From Aliivibrio fischeri ATCC 7744 = JCM 18803 = DSM 507 (GTDB lineage Bacteria > Pseudomonadota > Gammaproteobacteria > Enterobacterales > Vibrionaceae), in NCBI RefSeq assembly GCF_023983475.1, contig NZ_CP092713.1, positions 868,001-932,000 on the forward strand: DNA of 64,000 bases, read 5' to 3'. The position numbers and the translations under genes were made by a program. Below the pieces are notes generated by a model. The model saw only the letters and a program-made list of their open reading frames with translations, did not search any database and was not told the DNA's origin. This document shows positions 21,401 to 29,690 of the stretch, piece by piece. How positions within the stretch are numbered: position 1 is the stretch's first letter; the number at the start of each line of letters is the position of its first letter.

Positions 21401-24230
21401 GTTGATTATTCCAACAGGAGACTTTGAAGCAGATGTGACGAGTTTAGTTGATAACCAGTATATTGATGGAAAGTCGATAGAATTTGCTTTTAAAGTTAAG
21501 TTATTTGACGAGTCAAGATTGGAAGATGTGGTCGTTTCATTAGCTGATACTGACTATACATTTAGTAATGACCCGGATAAGCATTTTTCTGATTTTATAG
21601 TATGTGCAGATGATGCCACAGCTACATGTTCTACATTTAAAGGTTTACTTCCAGATGATTATGCAAAAGATAATGTGGTTATCAAATTACTTGCAAAAGA
21701 TGTATGGGGTAAAACGGCTAAGGACTCTCTGACTGTGCTTCTTGATAATGAAGCTCCAACAATTGAAGATACTTATCAATTAAGTCGATCACCAATAGCA
21801 GATAAGATCCGAGCTACTTTTGATCTATACGATAATATTTCAGGTAGTGGATTAAGAGAAGTTATCTACGAAGTTAAAGCAATTAACTTTAAAGAAGAGA
21901 AAACATCTGACTTTACTTTTATTGATCTAGATGAGAGTCAAATCGAAGGAAGAGATAGATTAACTGTTGTTATTTCAGCTACGGATAATGTTGGCTTAAA
22001 GAGTACTAAAACAATTAATCTTGATTTAAGCAAGCCTGAATTGACATTGGATTTTATCGGTAATTCAGAATTGCAGGGTAATAAAATTGCTCTGAAAGAA
22101 CGATTACAAGATTTAACGATTAAAGCTACATCGGCTAATTCAATTACGATGTCGAATTACACGTTAAAACTAGTAAATAGCAAAGGGGAGATTCCTGTAA
22201 CTGGCTCATTTATTGGTGATACTGCGCGCGGTCAATTTACTTTTAATGACGGTCAGCAAGGTCAATACACATTAACTTTGACAGCAACGGATAATATTGG
22301 ACGTGACATGACTACTTTCATTTACAAAGGTATGACTTTTGGTGATGCCGGTGCTAATAGCTATGTAGATTTTGTAGCTCCAATGGTTGGTGCAGTACAA
22401 GGCGAACAAATGACATTTGTACCTAGCAGTGGTTATTACCAGTACAATGTTAAATCAATGGTGAGTGATGCGAATTTAAATGAAAACCGTGTTACATCAA
22501 CATTGAAAACTGGTTCGCAAACATATACACCGCAATCGGTAACAAAACCGACCGGTCCTACAGAACCATTTATTTTCCATTATTTGGTTCCTGCTGGTGA
22601 CTACACGGCGACGGTGACTGCGGAAGACTATATTAGTCAAGAGACAAGTAATACAGGTGCTATGAAGGTTACGGCAGCGACAACACCATCACTCAGTATT
22701 ACAAGTAGTGCAAATGATTTAGGTTCAGAGGCCCAATCAACCATTACATTTACTTTTACAGAAGATGTAATTGGTTTTACTAAAGATGATGTAACGGTAG
22801 TGGCAAGTGACTCAGGGGCTACAGGAGCTCTAGACTTCAGCGGTTGGGCAGCAGGACCAGCAAAAGTTTGGACTGCTGTATATACCGCACCAAAAGGTCA
22901 AAATAAATCTGTCACTATTTCTGTAGCTGATGGCAGTTATACAAGTACGATTACTATGCCAGGTATTGGAGCGTCTAAAGAGGTTAATGTGCTTGGGTTA
23001 TTACCTTCAGTATCAGACGTTGTGTTCGATCCAGTTCATGCAAATAATGGAGATACAGTGAAAGTCACTGTTGATTTTTCTACGAACGTAACAAATGCTT
23101 CAGCTCATTTAGGTGCTAATGCTGTTACGTGGACAGAAGGCGTAAGTACGGCAAAATGGATTGGTACAGTTGATGTCCCTGCTACTCTAAATGATCAGCT
23201 TTCATTAACTGTTACGGGCTATGTGGATACTAATGGTAATGTGGGGGATGCTGATACTAGTGGGATTTTATATTTAACACCTTCAATTGCAATTAATACA
23301 ATCTCGGATGGACTTATTAATGAAAGTGAAGCTGCGAATGTCGTTATAACGGGTAGTTCGACTCGTTTTACTTCTGGTGATAATTTAACACTATCTTTTA
23401 GTAATTCTGCAGATAGCACCGCTATTCCTTCAGAATCTGTAACTATTGATGGTAGTGGTAACTGGACTACGTCAGCATTAGATATGAGTTCTTGGCTTGA
23501 TGGCACAATTACCGCGGAAGTAACCGGGACTAATCAACATAGCATTGCGGCGCCATCTGTCTCTGGTACTGTAACGTTGAATAAAGCAAAACCTACAGTT
23601 TCAAGTGTTGTAATAACACCAACAACACCCTTAAATAATAGTAGTGTTCAAGTTACGATTAGATTTAGTGAAAATGTATCTAATGTTGTAGCGTCTTTAG
23701 GACAACCAATTGATTTTAGTTCTGTAACAGCACCAGCTACGGAGTGGATAGGTACTATCTCTTCTTTAAATGTTGGTGTTGAAAGTTATAAAGAATTAAT
23801 CGTTTCTGCTGGTTATGAAAATGTGGTTGGTAATCAAGGTAATATGCATAGTGAGCAAGTAGCTGTAACTCCTGAAATTACATTGGATTTGATCGCTGGT
23901 GACGATGTGATAGGGACTGATGATTCAGATCGTTTAGTCATTACGGGGACAAGTTTAGGTTTTGCTGAAGGTGATAGTATTGATATTACTGTTCAATCAG
24001 TAGATCAAGTTGCTAAGAACTTTAATCAAACTGTACAGATACAACGAGATGGAACTTGGACTACTACGGTGGAAGATATTTCTGGTTGGAGAAATTCTGA
24101 TATAACTATTACTGTTGACGGTACAAATGCTTATGGTGTAAATGCAACAACAGTAAGCAGAACGGTGCCATTAGATGACAACGTTGCTTTTGTATATCGT
24201 GATGATTGGTTAACAAGAAAGGCTGCATAG
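15486..24230 (+). CDS. tasL: Giant Ig-repeat outer-membrane lipoprotein, TasL-like
   Basis: The start is placed at 15486 because it gives a clean lipoprotein signal peptide (MRIFSFLKLF..., lipobox ISSC with Cys22 followed by GG); an upstream in-frame ATG at 15369 would overlap the putative regulatory motifs and precede the signal. The mature protein is about 2890 residues. After an N-terminal carboxypeptidase-regulatory-like segment (SVSGILFDAPIAG...) come many serial Ig-like beta domains, most recognisable by recurring 'D..AP/P' linkers, and at the C-terminus two alternating repeat types (one starting near VVFDP, the other near ISDGLINESE). There is no membrane anchor other than the lipid and no RTX secretion signal. 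V. fischeri T6SS2 encodes a large lipoprotein, TasL, that mediates contact with specific target cells; location and type match, but identity rests on memory. Confidence 0.7.
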   Translation: MRIFSFLKLFAGLGLILLISSCGGESKDTSPPKRETTSVSGILFDAPIAGARVVLWEYANGAIGKKLGETRTSSKGDYSMEVNSGSMPVLLQAFGGAYTDPATGEVVYEGDGKTLKFESTAFFYENKANRIMLTPLSLISKGLADYKIHKLGMDAEGAIDSANSTISNMYGFDVITVEPIDIVKGGQSAYVTTGHQYGAYLTAYSVFSSDLIKKYPASDSSSIYTSFTLSDIMYRDISADGQLDGYETDNISGLDKKISFGKESVSVETYTNILSQYILITVNNNRLNVSGTNPNDYKPFASKVNKLGTTPETMTVFPPRTEVPIDDTEPTVERSDKDVLVRLDSLDLLVKDNVGTKSLRVSLQYQDDLGWSTEFACPEVGFGDGYCNINTDTFIEGARENKASILIDTSKLDAISETIIDAKLVVYAEDIVGNENTTPYEIPFQWDNFAPVIEIESATTFNPSLGHDYLLEGFVKEDSSELSEFTVSFNNGEPQPVTCHERPAEHGYECTFQESFGKELFSNALSKFSLIVTDENGNRSETIHNVLSDTTKPNQAISYPDTPMSFIQVINNVRQELIESYSSSSFSTIDLANKFLNIPYRYAKDGLLISHPTVDYENFDPAILNINKIPYIKVKVSDPIEGAVSGENLGTSAENLILRVDYKATEDGQSSPSESNAVTSADSNTIPHETINFDENGYAKEVIYYIPYTKEIFGNGFRSVGENHVQEITLTTTDGSGNVSAKQTMSFRTTFNLPELKVVTPFINATASFEVYADNGSTQLIATCTTEQKSLISEPNIMTLDVAGCSINSEYIGEVIKVSLSSKLDSTIHNKWSRKEQQVAYLDSDSGFSAHVLVNEGQNVYITELAVYQSGFFDYLWEKEPNKSKEKAKEILVKVNKMLTEGDSFFGFNPILTAYATNEEIEAHTPSNPSLPFQHRYLLESLVILSDKSAIDDSVSFAKSFYDDFSFDGKPNGTGKNGGISLGGYNFSENTYRSDLANIYFNYLTNDLDISDSIALAYADNYATANPYLDGSALFSDSGSSIDTQPPSVTLTPTSGRQIQKNNQWYVAGIVGSELLLEDPSGINDTTRPPVFDASWVNQSGAVSSISGIIYKEDSRNNQFTQRYNFDFNTLNPTYSGIASFNMDVKAADSHGNDYGYSSAPYSTMYIIDNSAPTFVYEPPFSALPDYDQNTYLNLNSKQNLNFTVTDVVGDKPDVRQIVLSKGLVKQTLTKDDFYVNSTNQIVVSLCKSSVCSDASEKTVDLDDGEWSFALEGEDELGNKVKAQDIAAPKYVLNIDSSKPEVTTGAEDKFIGGNEEWNPNSIIEWGALSAPKDIQVKLNRPGASWIDVVKCSVADGEACSDYPAYLTGVAPNYQIQLVAEHFTHGVNNQFKITAINDAYPSNTGEGTHTFKVDKEGPSILLANPSLTDKVSNGSHVMGRNFNINIAQITDDSDVESVSVYQEKTDGSRIAIQENTAVVTPENPFSIVLRNVDTDRIVLAPNSNLVDLVVKAQDQFGFTRFTNKIGMQFDIEGPTLSLTNYSPSEYYRSNFVFNLNALDLSLIGDTSSTGVNRDTVKFWVYTGSTPPVGDPGSKPKPDHPNDILLDSPTDANLKVEAQDIRGNTNSEIFNVKVNETAPVASLAMVYADDDTTVPSDIATLKKDVKLILTLEDKSGIASIVSSYQLQGTTGSTTLNFTKKSEVGDTTVWESLIKPNVDGTYAISISATNNTKANNENDLLKANISRSLMVQTEGVELAITYPIDFTSHISNKDVNVQFKKVNDGGLKSLECWVRENYSNDTPPIDTLYYAKYNEPTTPICNITVDKNFLDNPVLITRTIGANNAEKVQKFSFKMADVVAPYIKDQASGYRLKAADVTVDSSNIKKLQLNVDYIDADSNIDLTKEPTLEKNGNTFSPLGCERSTSDDSLVRCTYKENYNQFINGIETTHFVKANGVKDKAGNAIQITPIDKSILQLIIPTGDFEADVTSLVDNQYIDGKSIEFAFKVKLFDESRLEDVVVSLADTDYTFSNDPDKHFSDFIVCADDATATCSTFKGLLPDDYAKDNVVIKLLAKDVWGKTAKDSLTVLLDNEAPTIEDTYQLSRSPIADKIRATFDLYDNISGSGLREVIYEVKAINFKEEKTSDFTFIDLDESQIEGRDRLTVVISATDNVGLKSTKTINLDLSKPELTLDFIGNSELQGNKIALKERLQDLTIKATSANSITMSNYTLKLVNSKGEIPVTGSFIGDTARGQFTFNDGQQGQYTLTLTATDNIGRDMTTFIYKGMTFGDAGANSYVDFVAPMVGAVQGEQMTFVPSSGYYQYNVKSMVSDANLNENRVTSTLKTGSQTYTPQSVTKPTGPTEPFIFHYLVPAGDYTATVTAEDYISQETSNTGAMKVTAATTPSLSITSSANDLGSEAQSTITFTFTEDVIGFTKDDVTVVASDSGATGALDFSGWAAGPAKVWTAVYTAPKGQNKSVTISVADGSYTSTITMPGIGASKEVNVLGLLPSVSDVVFDPVHANNGDTVKVTVDFSTNVTNASAHLGANAVTWTEGVSTAKWIGTVDVPATLNDQLSLTVTGYVDTNGNVGDADTSGILYLTPSIAINTISDGLINESEAANVVITGSSTRFTSGDNLTLSFSNSADSTAIPSESVTIDGSGNWTTSALDMSSWLDGTITAEVTGTNQHSIAAPSVSGTVTLNKAKPTVSSVVITPTTPLNNSSVQVTIRFSENVSNVVASLGQPIDFSSVTAPATEWIGTISSLNVGVESYKELIVSAGYENVVGNQGNMHSEQVAVTPEITLDLIAGDDVIGTDDSDRLVITGTSLGFAEGDSIDITVQSVDQVAKNFNQTVQIQRDGTWTTTVEDISGWRNSDITITVDGTNAYGVNATTVSRTVPLDDNVAFVYRDDWLTRKAA

Positions 24231-24248
24231 TAATTAGTTAGATGTAAT

Positions 24249-24285
24249 AAAAACGCCAGTGAATAAATAATTCACTGGCGTTTTT
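24249..24285. terminator. Bidirectional terminator after tasL
   Basis: A 15-bp stem of AAAAACGCCAGTGAA with TTCACTGGCGTTTTT closes a 7-base loop and has A and T runs on its two sides. It lies between the convergent ends of the giant lipoprotein gene and the small membrane-protein gene and should work in both directions. Confidence 0.9.
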
Positions 24286-24318
24286 TTATACATGAGAAAT
24301 CGTCATTAATGATGATGA

Positions 24319-24747
24319 TTATTTAATGTCATTTTTAAGATTATTTATTGTATAAATCAAATAACCATAAAAAAGACTCCAGAATAAACAATAGCTAAGT
24401 AAGTAAATAATAGAGTGCTGGTCATATTGTGTATACGTAAGATAACCTAATACGTAAACTGCTTGAGCAAGCGTTAAATACAAAATTAAGAATACTTGCC
24501 ACTGATGCTTAAATAATGGAAGTTGATAGCCATAAGAATACAGGGCACTCATATAACACAATGTTGTAAAGGCAATGATATTATCTTGAATATCATTGAA
24601 TATGTCCAAGATATCATAATCATCTAAGATTTCTAAAGTCATCACCATAAGCACAATGATTAAAATGATTGTATTTAACACCAAACGAGCAAATTTTCTG
24701 TCTTTGAATCGTCCGCTCTCGACGATTGAAGTAAATTGAATAGCCAT
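24319..24747 (-). CDS. Small four-helix membrane protein, unknown
   Basis: I do not recognise this protein. From ATG at 24747 it is 142 residues with about four membrane helices (roughly residues 20-40, 55-75, 83-105 and 115-135) and a short charged C-terminus. An in-frame GTG at 24807 would add 20 residues, but that stretch lies in a boundary repeat that also occurs at 29746-29806 without this gene, where the same frame ends in a stop after 17 codons. Neither start has a clear ribosome binding site. The gene follows the immunity candidate of the AHH module on the same strand, but a terminator separates them. It could be an orphan immunity-like membrane protein or a remnant of an older module. 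Confidence 0.6.
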   Translation of the reverse strand: MAIQFTSIVESGRFKDRKFARLVLNTIILIIVLMVMTLEILDDYDILDIFNDIQDNIIAFTTLCYMSALYSYGYQLPLFKHQWQVFLILYLTLAQAVYVLGYLTYTQYDQHSIIYLLSYCLFWSLFYGYLIYTINNLKNDIK

Positions 24748-24758
24748 AGAATTTTTAT

Positions 24759-24820
24759 AAAATTTATTGTGCGCCGATTCTATGCGATTCGTGATTTTTA
24801 ATCTCACTGAAATGATAGTT
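24759..24820. repeat. Module-boundary repeat, copy 1
   Basis: About 60 bases nearly identical to 29746-29806; the best-conserved part is GATTCTATGCG, then one mismatch, then TTCGTGATTTTTAATCTCAC and GAAATGATAGTT. Both copies lie directly downstream of the terminator of an immunity gene. This looks like the shared 3' edge of two effector modules. Confidence 0.75.
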
Positions 24821-24829
24821 AAAATAACT
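24817..24829. promoter_or_regulatory. 13-bp motif upstream of the small membrane-protein gene
   Basis: AGTTAAAATAACT here is the exact reverse complement of the motif at 15383-15395 before the giant lipoprotein gene. It overlaps the end of the boundary repeat; in the second copy of the repeat (after 29802) the motif is lost after AGTT. Confidence 0.45.
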
Positions 24830-24896
24830 AAAGTGATAGTTTTTTTGTGTTTATCGTGGGAGGTAGGGGGAAGGAAGTTAATGTGGGCCGATGGAA

Positions 24897-24922
24897 AAAC
24901 ACCAGCTAGAGAGCTGGTGTTT
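24897..24922 (-). terminator. Terminator of the AHH-module immunity gene
   Basis: A perfect 11-bp stem AAACACCAGCT / AGCTGGTGTTT has a 4-base loop and, read on the minus strand, is followed by a T-run. It lies 8 bases after the immunity-candidate stop codon. Confidence 0.85.
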
Positions 24923-24930
24923 ATGATGAA

Positions 24931-25545
24931 TTAAAATTGTTTCCCCATTTCCCATTCTGAAACTTTTATGAACTTCAAAGTGTCTACTTTATGTTTATTA
25001 AAAATATCGACTATTTTTTTATGGACAAAAACAGGAGCACCACTTGCTTTTTCTGGGATGAAAATCAATCGTTTTTCTTCTTGTATCGAATTGAGTTTAT
25101 TTACGTCAAGATAATATTTATCAATATCATGTCGCTTATCATCTTCATCATAATCATCAATGATACAGTGTTTGAGATTTAATGCATCTATTTTATTATA
25201 AATATTAAAAAACCAGAAGTTGTCATAAAAATCACCATTGTCATCAATTATGACTGTTGGATAAAGTTGGAAATTATCAATTTCAAAATTATTTATGTCA
25301 TCTTTTATTTTATTAGAAATAATAGGATAGTTTAGGTTTAAGTGTGCATTTTTAATTGGTCTTTGTATTGAGTTTAATAAGTCTTTATCTTTATAGGCAT
25401 TTTCGAAAAAAAGAGGTTCTTGCCCCATGTTTATTTTTGTATAAGTATAATTTCTATCAAATGTTTTTTGTAGAGGACTTAAATATAATGTTTCATTATT
25501 ATAATTTTCAAAGACTATATAATATTCATCGTTGTATTTGTTCAT
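24931..25545 (-). CDS. Candidate immunity protein for the AHH nuclease
   Basis: A 204-residue cytoplasmic protein without signal peptide or membrane helices. The start is ATG at 25545, which overlaps the nuclease stop as ATGA; an upstream in-frame ATG at 25566 lies inside the nuclease gene and is less likely. The protein is acidic, rich in Asp, Asn and Tyr, and ends with a segment (FIPEKASGAPVFVHKKIVDI...) that resembles the C-terminal part of Imm11/Imm43-type immunity proteins; that likeness is tentative. Position directly after, and coupled to, a nuclease toxin gene is the main evidence. A cytoplasmic immunity protein suits a DNA- or RNA-cutting toxin. Confidence 0.6.
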   Translation of the reverse strand: MNKYNDEYYIVFENYNNETLYLSPLQKTFDRNYTYTKINMGQEPLFFENAYKDKDLLNSIQRPIKNAHLNLNYPIISNKIKDDINNFEIDNFQLYPTVIIDDNGDFYDNFWFFNIYNKIDALNLKHCIIDDYDEDDKRHDIDKYYLDVNKLNSIQEEKRLIFIPEKASGAPVFVHKKIVDIFNKHKVDTLKFIKVSEWEMGKQF

Positions 25546-26249
25546 TGTCCAACCTTTGGCTCCCAATTTTGTTGATTAAATGTAATGATTTTTTTATTAC
25601 CTTTAATTGTGTTTCCTTTTTCAGGGTATCTATAATCTATACCTATATGCATTCTATTTATACATATATTTTTCGATATTCTGGCTTCTGTTATGTTTCC
25701 CGAACCAGCACAACCACAATTTCCTTTTTTAAAGTTTAGGTAAATATCTGTTAAAGGTAGCTTAAATTTGTTTATTCTTTTTAGCGTCTTTCTACTTACA
25801 GGGTCCATTACTTCAGAATGAATTTCGTGGTTTGTTTCTCTTTTTTTGGTTTTTCCATAGCAACTTTGAATGTCTTGAATTAAATCCATTATTTGTGTTG
25901 ATACATATTTGTGGTAAGGTTCTTCTTTTGGTTGAGAAAAAATATGATCACCACGATGAAGTTGACAGTGAAGTTGACATGCTCCAGGTAAAGTTGCCGG
26001 AAAACCAACTAAATTATTTAATGCATTAATATCATACCCTTTTTTTTCTAATAATGAACCTAAACCACTTATTGTTACAGCTTCGGCAGATATCAAATGG
26101 TGAGTGTCCATATGAATACCGTGATTGAAAGGGTGGTTAGAGATTTTTTTTACTTTAGAGATCCAACGCTTCCTATACCCTTTTTTTTCTACTGTACCAT
26201 TTATAAAGTCGATTTCTTCTTTGGAAATTGCTTTTTCTATTATACTCAT
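25542..26249 (-). CDS. AHH-type HNH/endonuclease VII-fold toxin, T6SS effector candidate
   Basis: The 235-residue product carries the pattern of AHH nucleases: a double His in MDTHHLIS (H50, H51), then GYDINALNNLVGFPAT (about 71-86), the HRGDH segment (98-102) and YHKYVSTQI. In this family the His pair and the later H residues bind metal and cut nucleic acid. The C-terminal part has Cys-rich GNCGCAGSG and no known domain. It begins 12 bases after the PAAR-like carrier gene and overlaps the immunity candidate by 4 bases, the usual order carrier-toxin-immunity. The toxin has no PAAR or secretion domain of its own, so it would ride on the carrier. Target (DNA or RNA) is not deducible. Confidence 0.7.
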   Translation of the reverse strand: MSIIEKAISKEEIDFINGTVEKKGYRKRWISKVKKISNHPFNHGIHMDTHHLISAEAVTISGLGSLLEKKGYDINALNNLVGFPATLPGACQLHCQLHRGDHIFSQPKEEPYHKYVSTQIMDLIQDIQSCYGKTKKRETNHEIHSEVMDPVSRKTLKRINKFKLPLTDIYLNFKKGNCGCAGSGNITEARISKNICINRMHIGIDYRYPEKGNTIKGNKKIITFNQQNWEPKVGQ

Positions 26250-26261
26250 AAAATGATCTCG

Positions 26262-29036
26262 TTATATGTAATTCACTTCACCACGATATAGTTTTGGTGT
26301 TTTATGCTCATCAGAGTGACATAAACGACACTTTCCATTTCGTTTCACATTGGTTTTAGTCATGGTTAAGGTTTCATTACCTTTGCCTTTAATTGATCCC
26401 ATTGGTCTTTTAATTAGTTTATCTGCTAATTTATCGTAATCTTGTAACACGTCTACCATGCCTTTTGTTGTATCCATGAATGCACTTAAAGCTTTAGATG
26501 CATGATTTAGTGTCGATATGCGTTTAGTTCCTAAAGTCAGTTTTGCTGTAACAGCTGCGATTCGAGTTGCTGCACCTGCTCCTAGTGTTAGTACAGATAG
26601 GGCTATTGTGAAAATTACTTCTAGTGCAATGTAAGCACCTGCTTTTCCTGCATGGTAAGCGTAAAAATTGGGTGGAATAGCTTCAATAATTAGACTTAAA
26701 TAAGCGTTATATAGCATAGCACTTGAATGATCTTGGATTACAGCAAGCGCTTTTGAAAAATGTTCACTTTCTTTTATTTCTTTTGCCCATTCAGGATCAA
26801 TCTCCATTAGGATTGTATCAACAAAAACTTCAATGGCATCAATATCACCATCTGAAAGATTTTTTGGTAAATCTAAAATAGCTTGTCTATTTTTGGCAAT
26901 ACATTCGAGTTTACGTAAGAAATCTTCACCATCGGCATATAGTGTCTGAGCACTCTCTATTGCATCATCAATGGTCTCGAATGTTGCTTGTTGTATATCA
27001 CCGAGATCTTCTTGAAGTTGAGCAATGAACCAAGTAACGTTACGCAGATTTCCTTCTTCATCTGTAATTGATTTTGTTATTGAATCATAGGTGTCGTTTG
27101 CGTAGTTATATAAATAATCGTAAGCATCAGAGCCTGATGAAGAAAGGGTATCTCCAATATCTTGCCAGATACGTGGTGAAAATAGCTCAACAAGATCACT
27201 TCCCCAACCTTTAGCTCCACTAATTACACCGTCATCTAGACTAAATAACCCTTCGTCTTCCCATTGCTTTTGGAAGCCTGACATATCTTGAACAAGAGTG
27301 TTATAGATGCCATCCAGATAAGCCTCAATGCTCTTACGTGAGTTTTCAATCTCTTTTTCTATTCCTGCTTCACCTTTAAACTCTGCGATAACAAGGTCTG
27401 TATTTGGTTTTAGATTATCAAATGCAATAACTCCACCTTCATTAAGTTGTGTTTCTATCGCCAACTCTTTAGTGTCGGAAATAGTACTTGAGAATGAGCT
27501 TTTATTAAGAGCTGCTTTTTCTGCATGAACGACAGAGTTCGTTGTGATCTTGATATTTTCAGCTAAAAATGGGGTTTGCCAGCGATCATCATGTACAGCA
27601 CGTACCTTTATCCATTGTTGTTCTTCTAAATCGATGTTGGGATTCGTATTAACAACATTGCTAATGATTTGAGCCTCAGCAGAATAAAGGCTTTTATCAC
27701 TCAGAATAACGGAGACAGGGGTACCATTATTAAGTAATGAACTAACTTTTTTTTCTAAATCAGCAAAGGCAGTTGCTAGTTTGTCTGTTAATGTTTTTGT
27801 GAACGAATTAATGGTGTCAACATGTGAAGAATAGATATCCTTTGATAAATAAGAATAATTTAATCTATCGGCTTCAGAGCCTAGGGATTGAATACGTAGC
27901 TTAATTTCTGTTAACAATGCTTCTAGCTCATTATTAAGTAATTGTTTTGCTTTGCTCCATTCGTAATTTTGTAAATATGTATGAGGGTTTCCTTTCCCAC
28001 GAGCACGCATATACGCTAAGAAATGGTTGGTTGTTTCATGCTTAGGTAGCAGGAGAAGGGTTGATAAAATTTCACCTTCATCCAATATAAGTGGTAATGT
28101 TTGTGCGATTAATTTAGGTATACAGCTATCGTCTTTCGAATCTACATTTGCCAATATATATTCAGCTAATGTACTGAATGAATAATTTGAGTGCTGGTGG
28201 TTAAAATGAGATTTAGTTTCTAGCTCTACAATGTTATAAAAATAGGGGTCTGAAGATAATGTTTTTCTCATTGTTCCCCAAGTTTCAACGACCGTTTGCA
28301 TACGAGCAGGCTGCCAAAAGGTTTGTTTTCCCTGAGCTGCAAGATCGAAAAATACATCGTCGGTAAGTTTTTCTCGATAATGAGGATTAACACTTCTTGG
28401 TGACTGAACTATAAAATCATCGGCACTTTCTTGATAAATAATGCGGATTTCTCCTGCTGGAATACCGGAAGCTGACCCCGTACCGTTAGTAGATAAAGTT
28501 CCTGAACCTAATACTGAATTATTTGGATCCACAATATCAAAAACCGCATTTTTAAAAGCACTTCCATCAGGGTAAAAACAACTCACATCAACAGTATAAG
28601 TTCCTTCTTCTTCAGCTGTAACTGACACAGAAGGATTCTGTGCACCACCTAAACACATGGTATTGGCTTTGTTCATTGTCATTTGGTCAGATAAACGACA
28701 AACACCCTTACCTTCAAATTTAACGGTAGGGGAGGCGGAAATAAATTCTGCTTCAGCTTCAATGGTGCCAGAGGCTACGCCTTTTTTATCACCCCCGGCA
28801 TCACCAGTACTTTTTGAAAATGTGCTTCCTTTAATTGCAACAGGGTTTCCACCGTCCATTGTGATGGTGGTTGTGCCTTTAGCTAAGTCAGCAGATTTAG
28901 CATTATTTCCATAAGGGATAGGTACAATAGGTTTACCTACCTTCGTTAAGCACACATCAGGCAGGGTAGCATTAGCTTCACCCCCAGAGCCTTGATGAAC
29001 CACACTTAATCCATTTGCCGCAACAGTAACGCCCAT
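26262..29036 (-). CDS. PAAR-like (DUF4150) carrier protein of the AHH module
   Basis: A 924-residue protein whose first 135 or so residues form a DUF4150/PAAR-like domain that would cap the VgrG spike. Residues 1-138 are identical to the second PAAR-like protein at 32865-34322, and a weaker likeness continues through an Ig-like segment (EEEGTYTVD) and a helical region to about 450. A hydrophobic stretch near 775-830 (IALEVIFTIALSVLTLGAGAA) could aid membrane passage or bind a chaperone. The C-terminus ends in a CRLCHSDEH motif that may bind zinc. The toxin activity is probably in the separate downstream nuclease; whether the C-terminal 90 residues are part of it or an independent toxin is open. 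Confidence 0.8.
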   Translation of the reverse strand: MGVTVAANGLSVVHQGSGGEANATLPDVCLTKVGKPIVPIPYGNNAKSADLAKGTTTITMDGGNPVAIKGSTFSKSTGDAGGDKKGVASGTIEAEAEFISASPTVKFEGKGVCRLSDQMTMNKANTMCLGGAQNPSVSVTAEEEGTYTVDVSCFYPDGSAFKNAVFDIVDPNNSVLGSGTLSTNGTGSASGIPAGEIRIIYQESADDFIVQSPRSVNPHYREKLTDDVFFDLAAQGKQTFWQPARMQTVVETWGTMRKTLSSDPYFYNIVELETKSHFNHQHSNYSFSTLAEYILANVDSKDDSCIPKLIAQTLPLILDEGEILSTLLLLPKHETTNHFLAYMRARGKGNPHTYLQNYEWSKAKQLLNNELEALLTEIKLRIQSLGSEADRLNYSYLSKDIYSSHVDTINSFTKTLTDKLATAFADLEKKVSSLLNNGTPVSVILSDKSLYSAEAQIISNVVNTNPNIDLEEQQWIKVRAVHDDRWQTPFLAENIKITTNSVVHAEKAALNKSSFSSTISDTKELAIETQLNEGGVIAFDNLKPNTDLVIAEFKGEAGIEKEIENSRKSIEAYLDGIYNTLVQDMSGFQKQWEDEGLFSLDDGVISGAKGWGSDLVELFSPRIWQDIGDTLSSSGSDAYDYLYNYANDTYDSITKSITDEEGNLRNVTWFIAQLQEDLGDIQQATFETIDDAIESAQTLYADGEDFLRKLECIAKNRQAILDLPKNLSDGDIDAIEVFVDTILMEIDPEWAKEIKESEHFSKALAVIQDHSSAMLYNAYLSLIIEAIPPNFYAYHAGKAGAYIALEVIFTIALSVLTLGAGAATRIAAVTAKLTLGTKRISTLNHASKALSAFMDTTKGMVDVLQDYDKLADKLIKRPMGSIKGKGNETLTMTKTNVKRNGKCRLCHSDEHKTPKLYRGEVNYI

Positions 29037-29690
29037 AATTTAATGACCTTTTCTATAATGTCGAAATGCAGAAAATCTACTGGTAAAGAGACAGTAGCTT
29101 TTGAAATCGAACATCAATAACGAGATACGTAGCGGCATACATGGCCGCAAATAGTAAAGCACTGACGCCAAGGATCAACTTTGGAGGCAGTACGCGTTTT
29201 AATGGTTTTTTTAAGTACTTAGATTTGACATCAACTAATGCTACTTTCTCTTGCTCAGCCAGACGCTCGTCACGAACTAAACGGTAGATAGTGTTGCCGA
29301 TCTCAGTCAAACTCTCAGCACCACGCTCAGCTCGACCATATTTACCTTTAAAACCCAGTTGTAGGAGTAAATATAAGAATTCGATTACATGACGATACTT
29401 GCGAGGATCTGCTTTTAATCTATCTAAAATGACAAAAAACTTATCGCCACCTGAGGTTTCATTATGAAATTCAGACAATAAGCTGTTCTGACTCCAGTTA
29501 CTGTTGGCTCCCCATTCTTGACGGCATACCGATTCATCCATTGCAGCACATAAGCAATAGCGAATAACCAGAATAGATGCACGGTCGACTTCCATTTCGT
29601 TGAGCATACGTTCACCTTTACGTATTTCACGAGCGACTTGCTCACGAAAAGGCATAGGATCATCAAGCCATGGAAGACATACAAGATAAA
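28600..29690. repeat. 1.1-kb direct repeat, copy 1 (5' PAAR gene plus 3' tssL)
   Basis: Nearly identical to 33881-34981 with only scattered substitutions. The offset is constant at 5286 bases until the tssL part near 29670, where copy 1 lacks five bases (a tandem ATGGA unit). Likeness fades at residue 138 of the PAAR proteins on one side and stops abruptly after GATAAA at 29690 on the other. Confidence 0.92.

Noticed and set aside
25356-25739. Plus-strand reading frame of 127 codons across the AHH module
   Set aside because: It runs antisense through the ends of two overlapping genes, is full of Phe/Tyr from AT-rich DNA and has no start signal or known domain.
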